Source: Corticium candelabrum
Lineage: Eukaryota > Porifera > Homoscleromorpha > Homosclerophorida > Plakinidae
DNA length: 64,000 bases
NCBI RefSeq assembly: GCF_963422355.1
Contig: NC_085106.1
Span: forward strand, 4,546,430 to 4,610,429
Direction: 5' to 3'
Positions 45,868 to 64,000 of this stretch are shown here, piece by piece. The notes under the pieces were generated by a model that had not been told where the DNA came from, did no database searches, and saw only the letters and a program-made list of their open reading frames with translations. How positions within the stretch are numbered: position 1 is the first letter of the stretch; every line of letters begins with the position of its first letter. A program made the translations under genes and the position numbers.

Positions 45868-45914
45868 AGCCCGTTGTCCGAGACAACAGCGCATGCGTAG
45901 TATCGTTAATTCAA
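45868..45914. promoter_or_regulatory. Bidirectional promoter with X-box-like motif
   Basis: Only 47 bp separate the start codons of TMEM138 and CCDC77. Positions 45,873-45,887 read GTTGTCCGAGACAAC, an inverted repeat with a 3-bp spacer. It is close to the RFX X-box consensus (GTNRCC N0-3 RGYAAC). GCGCATGCG at 45,890-45,898 resembles an NRF1-type palindrome. Transcription start sites cannot be seen, so the motifs may lie in 5' UTRs. Confidence 0.6.
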
Positions 45915-56917
<11,003 letters not shown>

Positions 56918-57351
56918 GGTACAGCATGTTACTCATGGTGTTATAGTATGATGGCATTGCAGACCTAGAATTTGTTATTCATCTATACTATAAGTAATTT
57001 TATATGGGAGCCAGATTTGGTGTTAACTTGATGCTTTAGTTGCGTTTGCTTACCATGGAGAAAACAAACAGAGTCATCCACTGTAACCTTTCTGGCGTCG
57101 TATCTGGTTGCTAAGCGTGATACTCGTAGTCGACTAGTTAGCGCCAATTTAGATGGGTGAATCCCGCATTCGAACGGCACTGGAGAGCTTCTTTCCGCGC
57201 ACAGGTCTATGCGGTTCGCTTTGCGGCTAGTTTCATACGTTCTCATCAGTGCGGTTGACGGTGGGCGGCTTCGGACGCTAATCACTTTGCCGATTCTACT
57301 TCTACTTTGCCGTCGTATTGTAGTCCAGTCAGAGGTCTTACTCAAGCCGAC

Positions 57352-59580
57352 ATGAGACTTTGCTGTATCTTCACTTCCTTTTGGCAATTGCTCGTTTTAT
57401 TTTCTGTTTTTCAAACTATTTCAACAGATGACGACGATGATGATGATGACAACAAGCAGCAACAGCAGCAACAACAACCGAACGCTGCAGCGAAATTTGT
57501 AATGCGGACGGACAACGGAGACGAATTCGCTAATCCGAATGGTTGCTCTGGTGTTTGCCCCCCGGAATCTTCGCTCGTGTTCCAAGGAGGGTGTGCATGC
57601 AAATGCAGGCCTTCGTGGACCTGGAGACAAGACGTTGGAAAATGTGTGTTAGAATCAGGTTTGTCATTTTTGTTTTCCTAATGAACTTTGCGTTACTGCA
57701 TGAGATTTGCATGAGTTGCTCACTTTGATTTGACTGCAGGTTGCGAATTTTCTGTGGTCACTAATTCTCATGTGCCAACAATGCTGTTTGATACAACCGT
57801 TAACCAATACCTAAAACCAGACCATGTCGTAATGAAAAACGGAAAGACCGTTTTATCCACCGTAAACTATCATATTCCGTCTTTCCGTCTTATGCGCTTT
57901 GATGACAACAGTTGGACATTTCCCCCATTGAACTTGTGGTTTGATTTCTATTTCTCAACGAAGAATGTTCAGTATGAAGCAATTAAGGTGGAACAATGGC
58001 TGTTTTGTTATCTGCGATATCTGTAATTTGAGTTCTGACGTGTTTAGTCTCGTGCTAGCAACGATGATTTGCATGAATACTATGACTCTCTAGTCAACTT
58101 CACTGTTAGTCGCGGGTTACAGAGACAAGGGTGCTTACTGGTGAAATTTGCAAGACCTGTGACCAGTAACGGTAGGCAACCTCTGTCATGAAGTCACTGA
58201 TATGTCTTACACGCGCATTTTGTCTCTACATGTAAGGTACAACCAATTTTTCGGTTGTACCACCTTCGTCTGTCCAGGGCATTGCAGGAACGGCAGCAAT
58301 TGGTAAACCAACAAGCAGTGCTAGCGCAAGTGCGTTAAGCTCGTCTACGACTCCGGTACCGACTACTAGGGTAAGTACCACAGCAAGTTCGCTTGTGACA
58401 AGTTATCGAAGCAGTTTGCATCACACTGCCTTTCCAACTCAACCTCGAGCATCCGCTTTAGCCGGAACGAACGGCTCTGTTCACCTCGGTAGAACGACAG
58501 ATGTACCGACTGAAACCGGTACCGGTAGTGCTACAGTGTCCGGTAAGGTTAGAGTGTCCATGACCGTAACGTCCTCACGGAGTGTGTCGACCATTGCAAA
58601 TCAACCTACCACACCTAGTAAGTCAGGCACCGTGTGGTATCGTGATTCGAGATTGCAGACTTCGTTCCCATCGGTCACTCCGTCTGTACCATCTATCACT
58701 TCTCATTCGACGTCAAGCGGCAAAGAAGACGTTACGTTGCCGGCGTTAACGTATGACATTGCAACTACATCAGTTACGTCGCAAACGAGTCGCAACGTCG
58801 ATTTTTCAGACACGACTACTGGTACTGATAGTCTGTCGACATCTTCAACTGTTTTCGAAGCGGGTCAGCGAACAAAAGATTTACCTGATGGCAATTTCTA
58901 TCCAAGTTCAATGCCAGTACACACTATGACCGCCCGCCCGCCCGTGACTGATTCAGTGACCGGTTGGACAACCGCCGATGTCACACCGAGTGAGAACAAA
59001 GGCCGGTCAGTCGACAAAGATAATGGGATAGACGTTATACTGCTGGCTTGCTCTGTTGCTAGTGCTGTCGCTTTCTTACTGTTGCTAGTCACTGTGATTG
59101 TGGTGGTTTGCAGGAAGACGGCCTGCATCAAAAGGAAAGGTGCGCGTCACTTTTCTATGTCGCATATGCAACGCAGTTTCAGTTATTGCTTTATTGATAG
59201 GTCGGATACAAGATGGAAATGGAGGGCACGTGATTACAAACTCGATGCAGCGACTAGCTCCATCTTCTAGGCCCAACCCGATGTCAGCGAATAACATCTC
59301 GGGTCCATGTTACAACAGTCTGCCATTACACAGACCACTGCTTCTACAGACGTCTATCGCAACAGTTGACGAGACGACGTTCGCAAGATTGGACGGTTTC
59401 AAAACGGTCGATTACGCAAGCGCACCGGTGTACGAAGAACCGGTTATTCCGCCTCGCCTGGCGTCCGAGGAAAGCAGCCTTGCTTACGAATCACTTGACA
59501 TGCTACGTTTCCAACCACGCGGTTACGAGTGTCCACAAACTGTTTATACTAATTCTAATGCCGTTGCTGCACAACTGTAA
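57352..59580 (+). CDS. Mucin-like type I membrane protein, unknown family
   Basis: I do not recognise the family. Five exons join cleanly in phase: 57352-57658, 57740-57987, 58048-58171, 58237-59139 and 59201-59580, about 653 residues. Met at 57,352 starts a signal peptide (LLVLFSVFQTIS). A Met 45 nt upstream is possible but would delay it. An acidic/Gln run follows (D8NKQ7), then a compact Cys-rich motif with seven Cys in about 40 residues (CSGVCPP, CACKC). A globular region of about 120 residues with NFTV glycosylation potential comes next, then a ~260-residue Ser/Thr-rich stalk typical of O-glycosylation. A single transmembrane helix (VILLACSVASAVAFLLLLVTVIVVV) precedes a ~150-residue cytoplasmic tail. 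The tail has Tyr motifs (YEEPV, YESL). This suggests an adhesion or receptor role, but that is inference. Confidence 0.75.
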
Positions 59581-60063
59581 CAAAATTTGTATACTGAAGC
59601 AAGCACTTCCCTTAATTTTAAAAAATTTCAAAATGTCTAGAGACGGACAGAAAAGACACGTCAATGAAATATATTGAATACTAGCCATTACATTTTTGCG
59701 TGCATCTTAAGAGCGTCAGCAGCGAACAATCAATGCTCTGGCCTTAGTACCTCGTATACATGAACAAGTCTTAGTAAATCACAATATACAAACTGGTAGT
59801 TGAGGATGAGTCGCTAAAGGCAATACATTTCAAAGTTGCTCATGTTGCAAAATTTAGATACAGCACATTGTCATATACTATTCTCACCATATAGGTAAGC
59901 AAACAGCTAGCGGTGCTAATACTAGTAGTGGAATAGACGCGGATTCGTAATATGCGTCACAGCGGTAAGTAATATCTTTTGACTAGAAAGGTGTAATATA
60001 GGAAACACCTAATACTTGGGAAGTAAAATGGTGCTATCAGAAATTGCTTTTGCCAAATGCTTT
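59581..60063. other. Intergenic region
   Basis: This covers the 3' flank of the mucin-like gene and the 3' end of the minus-strand gene. No canonical features are visible beyond AT-rich sequence. Confidence 0.4.
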
Positions 60064-60753
60064 TTATTGATTCTCTGTTCCTCGGATTTCAACCACTACT
60101 GCAGGAAGACGTGGAAGATTCGTTGACATCCTGTCTTGTTGGAAAATTTTAACAGTTACATAGTCACCCACTGCATATGGTTGTCGTTTGGCCCGTTTGT
60201 TTTTGGAACGCTTGTACATTTGCGTCTCTGCTGATCTGATGTAATTGCCTAGCGCTCTCTTTCTTCTTTGTAAGTGTTGTCTATTTGTTCCTATCAAGCC
60301 ACCTGCATTAGAAAAAGAATTACGTATGTATGTTTTATATCTGTAGATCCCTCTGAGGTTTCAATATGATCATTGCCATTGCCTAATTGAAATGTTCTGT
60401 CTGCTAGAACCAATACATTTGTAAGAGTAAGGTCAATTACTGGTAACATTAAATAGTTACTGTACACGTAGAAACTTTGTCCATCTCCAGAGAGCGTTCC
60501 TCAGATGAATCAATGCCATCATCTAACAATGAACATTATACGAGTACAATAAATAGAAAAGCATATGGTAACTGTATCATTTATCATCAGCCAATGAAAG
60601 AGTATCGGAAATGTCTCGATGTCATCATTGTCATTGTCTGGAAGAGAGGCGATGGTCATTGCCAAATTGACAAGTGCTGTCAGCTAGCAGCAATAGATGA
60701 TAGTAACAGCTAGGTTATCTAGTTTCTGTCAAACGTTTCAACATTCACACGCG

Positions 60754-60803
<50 letters not shown>

Positions 60804-61520
60804 ACTTTCACACTACCTCTACAAACTCTGGCCATCTCCACATCATCTTTATCTTCTTCATGAGGAGAATTATTGCTATCATCTATTAAACACCAATATA
60901 CAAGTAAAATTTGAAGAGTGTTATGTAACTGCACCATTTTACGTTTATCCAATGTAGGGGATAATTCATATTTTTTCAGTCACAGTTGCTACTTTTAGCC
61001 AGTTGCCAAGCAAAGATCTTGGTTACACTACCCTGTTATAAAGCTAGCAAACATTACAATATACATTAATTACATATTCTTGATTAATTAAGTTTGCAAC
61101 AGAAAGTTAACAGCAGCCCCAAACAGATATCTGTTAGAAGTGAGGAGAATTGCTAAGTCAATTTCAAATCTAATACTGCACACGTACAAGACATTACAAT
61201 ACCTGTCATACACAGACAACTAGACAAGCAGGCAGACACATACGCACGCACATGTAATTTATGATCAGACACATCTGACCTTTGGTGCAGGCAGACAAAG
61301 CACTTCTTTCAGCACAAGCACGGGGAGGTCAATTACAACGAATCCCTTGCTACGAACGTAGAATCTGAAACGAGGGCTGTCAACGCGCGTGTTTTCCATC
61401 TCCTCTTGCCAGAACTCGTCGGATTCGGATAGCCTTGTCTTCACTAATTATTTTCGAGTTCTGTTTCACTAAAACAGTTTGAAGAAATTTGAGGAAGCTG
61501 TCACGACGGTGATCGGCCAT
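60064..61520 (-). CDS. Exons of a sponge mobile-element-associated gene (KRAB-A/SCAND3-like), possibly broken
   Basis: The last exon (about 60,064-60,306, after acceptor ATGCAG at 60,307-60,308) encodes YAVGDYVTVKI...DRMSTNLPRLPAVVVEIRG. This is the 'VGD.V.V.IP..DR...D.PRL..V' tail of an abundant sponge gene family. A 5' segment from ATG at 61,520 encodes LKFLQTVLVKQNSKIISE. In a shifted frame it continues SDEFWQEEMENTRVDSPRFR and FYVRSKGFVV (to about 61,285), the matching N-terminal block. The shift means a tiny intron or a frameshift. Between them lie acidic, exon-like units near 60,480-60,540 (DDGIDSSEERSLEMDKV) and 60,820-60,880 (DDSNNSPHEEDKDDVEMARV) that are duplicates of each other. 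The full splice pattern was not resolved. Confidence 0.4.
60749..60801 (+). repeat. (GC)n(AC)n microsatellite
   Basis: A short CG-dinucleotide run followed by about 40 bp of AC repeats, inside the minus-strand gene region. Confidence 0.92.
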
Positions 61521-61879
61521 GTTTAGAACTAACGCGCAGGTTCGTCTAGAATTTCGCGCGACTGTTCGCGAATGGGTTAGCCGGTATGAGAAACCCCGAA
61601 TGGTCTGGATCCTACTTGGTCGTACAGTGTACTTATCAATGATACTGAATGAATTTGACTAGTGGTAAACAGAAGCTAGTTGGTGACTTGTTCTCTAGCA
61701 ACTACTTTGAGTACTTATTCAATGGAGCTCAAACAAAAGTGATTGAGAGTGTGAACGCATACGTAGACGCACGACTTTACTTCGGCAGGCGTCTGCGACT
61801 CAGCCATGCCTCATCTTACTAGTACGTACAAGTGTAATTTTTCAAGATCACGTGACAATACGGGAACTTGAAAAAGAAG
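61521..61879. promoter_or_regulatory. Divergent upstream region of EBNA1BP2
   Basis: This 359-bp gap separates the 5' end of the minus-strand gene from EBNA1BP2. It presumably holds at least the EBNA1BP2 promoter. It is GC-richer near 61,540-61,580 (CGCGCG), but no specific element was identified. Confidence 0.35.
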
Positions 61880-62090
61880 ATGAATTCTATCAGCGAAGAA
61901 TCAGAATCGGACGATCAATCAGTTACGAACTCTGACGACGAGGTAGCCGATTTTCTAGTAGTAGGTGTAACTTTTCAAACTGTATTTTGCTGTAGCTTCG
62001 GAAACAGTTTGCAAGTGGTGTACTGAAACCGGGCTTGAATATCGCAGGCTTTTCAGCCACGCATGCCAAGAAGATATGTATAAACAACAT
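61880..62090 (+). CDS. EBNA1BP2: EBNA1BP2/EBP2, first two exons (continues beyond window)
   Basis: EBP2 is a nucleolar protein required for 60S ribosomal subunit assembly. Exon 1 (61,880-61,941) encodes an acidic leader, SEESESDDQSVTNSDDE. After an intron ending CTGTAG, exon 2 (61,996-62,090) encodes LRKQFASGVLKPGLNIAG, the diagnostic 'L..AF..GLLKPGLN' motif of EBP2. The donor is AACAACATA/GTAAGA. The rest of the protein (coiled-coil middle, basic C-terminus) is not in this window; the following ~1.9 kb appears to be intron carrying transposon relics. The borders of exon 1 are approximate by a base or two. Confidence 0.8.
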
Positions 62091-62534
62091 AGTAAGATGT
62101 TTCTCATTGTTATGTCTTTACTGTCGGTATCTAGGGTAATTCTAGACCAGACACTCATGGTTGGTGAACAGAATTTTTGTGACGACTTAATTAATTAATT
62201 AATCAATTACTTGATAATTACGTGTAACCAATTATTTTAAAGTTTGTAGTTTAGATTGTCGAGATTAAGACTTGGAATTGTCTCTAATGATTAAGTGCAA
62301 TTTCAGAATAGGTTTCATATTTTTTAGACTTGCTATTGTTTATGGCAGTGGAACTAATTGTGGTCTCAGCCTCAGAATAGTTGGTCCCAGGCGACAACCA
62401 TTACTGGTTAAAGTGTTTCATCTATTTATTGCTAGCATAATGTGCAAGTAAAGCTTGAACATCAACATGTTACCTAACTCAACATTGTTTGAATTTGTCA
62501 ATCTCACCCTTGTAGTTTTAATTAAGGACTAGAA

Positions 62535-62885
62535 TTTTAAAGTTTTTCTCTGAAAAAGAAAGATCTGTAGGGATTGTATAAAAAGTAACAGAAATGAGAT
62601 CTCTAGATAATATGATTCAAAAGCCAGACATCATTAGTGAATCCTTCCAAACCCCAAAATGAATCCGAGGCTAGCAACTGTTTCTTAGGTTGTTAGATGA
62701 TTAGTGACCAAAACAATAATAGGATATAGTACACGACGTACAAACATTTCATTTTGTTGATTTTGAGAAATTTTTGTCTTCATTTACTGTTTTCTAAGCG
62801 TGCAAAAAAAGATGGCTACGCCCCACAAAACTCAAAAACCTGGGCAATCCATGCATACAGGGTACGGTAGTACCGTACCCTGTGA
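62535..62885. repeat. Dispersed repeat, copy B (internally deleted)
   Basis: It aligns to 6745-6860 (AGCCAGACATCATTAGTGAATCCTTCCAA) and then, after a junction at about 62,662 (AATGAATCCGAGGCTAGC), to 7838-8065 (GAGGCTAGCAACTGTTTCTTAGG ... GTACCGTACCCTG). The second arm and the ~830-bp middle of copy A are absent. Confidence 0.75.
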
Positions 62886-63129
62886 TACTGTCTGTAGTCA
62901 ATTGTTTAACAATATTTAGTGTTAAGGAATTGGAGATGTATGGCTTATCTATGCCGTTCATGAAGTTGCAAACACTCAGTGGAACGAATATTGCTGTCTT
63001 CATGGCTTTAGTACAGTGTGGGATGAGCATGATGAATTAAAATTATGTTGACTAAGTCGATGGCTGAACACTCGTAGATTGCATTTATGTCTAGTCTAAC
63101 CACAACATAACATTTCAAATAAGAATGTT

Positions 63130-63900
63130 TTGCAGAATGGCAGTGTTCTCTCCAGGATATTTGGCTATCTGGCAGAACAAAACTTATTGCCCAAAGATCA
63201 AGCCAGATTAAATACTATTGTGACGCCTTATGCTGGTGCATGGCTCAGAGCAGTCCTAAACCCTCAATTTAGTCTGACCATGTCTCATTATGAGTTTACG
63301 GTAGCTATTTGTGTATGGCTTGATATTGAAATGTTTCCATCTACTCTTAACATTTTAAGACATTTGTGTAATCATTTTCTAGATCCTTTTGGAGGTCATC
63401 TGCTTGGATGCGGCCATAATTATCAGAATCTAAAATGTCATGATGTTTTGAGACATTTCATATACCATGCCCTCGTAGTTTATAACAGAAATACCGCGAG
63501 AGAACAGGATGCTCTTGGGAGTTTCTCAAGAGGTCAGGAAATGCCATTTACCTGGATTTCTTATCTGGTCACCCGGATTTCCTATCTGGTCATCTGGATT
63601 TTCTATCCGGTCACTCAGATTTCCTCTCTGGTCGCCCCGGTTACTTTGACGTGACAGTTTGGAATTCATTTCAGGACACATCTGTCCTTAGTTCAGCAGT
63701 TTGGGCCGGCACTACTGCATATGCTGGTTAGTCAGAAATGGATGAGCATCATGAGGATGCTGTCATAGCCTCTGGCGGCCCTTTATATCCTATCTTTGTT
63801 GAAATTTTTGGGTTTTGGACTCCCTCAAGTGTGAAAATTCTCAAGTCCATTGCTTCAAAGACAGCGACGGCCAACAACGTTCCGTTTTAGTTGGCAGTAA
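63130..63900 (+). pseudogene. Retroelement 3' relic (zinc-binding plus endonuclease-like region)
   Basis: The frame 63,130-63,654 contains PKDQARLNTIVTPYAGAWL and LDPFGGHLLGCGHN, with a following ...HDVLRHF. This matches the 'AR..S...P.AGAWL' / 'D..G.H.L.C' block found downstream of reverse transcriptase in a retroelement family common in sponges. Continuing across stops to about 63,890 are FDVTVWNSFQ and PIFVEIFGFW, resembling the attached endonuclease-like domain ('FDVTVTSPL', 'P.AVE.YG.W'). Stops and frame breaks show it is dead. No reverse transcriptase catalytic part lies upstream. It sits in the presumed EBNA1BP2 intron. Confidence 0.6.
63551..63641 (+). repeat. ~22-bp tandem repeat inside the retroelement frame
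   Basis: Four imperfect units around CTGGATTTCTTATCTGGTCA, translated as repeated ISYLV/IFYPV motifs. It probably arose after the element lost function. Confidence 0.75.
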
Positions 63901-64000
63901 TGGAACAATTATTTGTAACATAGAAAGACAATGCTAGACTTATACAAAGTAGTTTTGTTCAGTCAGACAGTGATCTCTAACATCTTCCAACATGCTAGGA

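Overview
The window looks like nuclear DNA of an early-branching marine animal, most probably a sponge. It has compact multi-exon genes with short GT-AG introns, metazoan ciliary, secretory and piRNA genes, long (AC)n/(GT)n arrays and many old transposable elements. The sponge assignment is an inference from gene structure, exon families and repeat style. No rRNA, tRNA or CRISPR array was recognised.

Layout. 1-15,300 has no intact host gene. It is a graveyard of foldback elements, hAT relics, a gag-like relic, a decayed Ty3/Gypsy element and a minisatellite; twice a second copy of the host repeat serves as the empty-site reference for a hAT insertion. 15,326-25,578 (+) is MOV10L1, the piRNA-pathway RNA helicase, in about 24 exons. 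26,114-35,774 (+) is EXOC3 (exocyst Sec6), in about 25 exons. 36,360-39,504 (-), convergent to EXOC3, encodes a large protein with the architecture of bacterial iminophenyl-pyruvate dimer synthase (VioB; ferritin-like di-iron fold). It has one giant exon and at least one spliced 5' exon. 40,408-42,629 holds a TTA-flanked MITE and a dead Tc1/mariner element with both ends; 43,650-43,934 (-) is a transposase tail.

45,382-45,867 (-) is TMEM138 and 45,915-56,917 (+) is CCDC77. The two start codons are 47 bp apart and share a near-consensus RFX X-box, which fits joint control of two cilium/centrosome genes. CCDC77 has a 9.6-kb last intron containing a Crypton/ZMYM-like relic, a ~195-bp (AC)n array, pogo relics and a repeatedly duplicated block. 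57,352-59,580 (+) is a five-exon, mucin-like type I membrane protein of unknown family. 60,064-61,520 (-) carries exons of a mobile-element-associated family common in sponges. 61,880-62,090 (+) is the start of EBNA1BP2 (EBP2, ribosome biogenesis), which runs off the window; a retroelement relic lies in its intron.

The genes do not form one pathway. The clearest functional links are the TMEM138/CCDC77 divergent pair and the biologically opposed pairing of a transposon-silencing helicase (MOV10L1) with a transposon-dense neighbourhood. The most unusual gene is the VioB-type protein.
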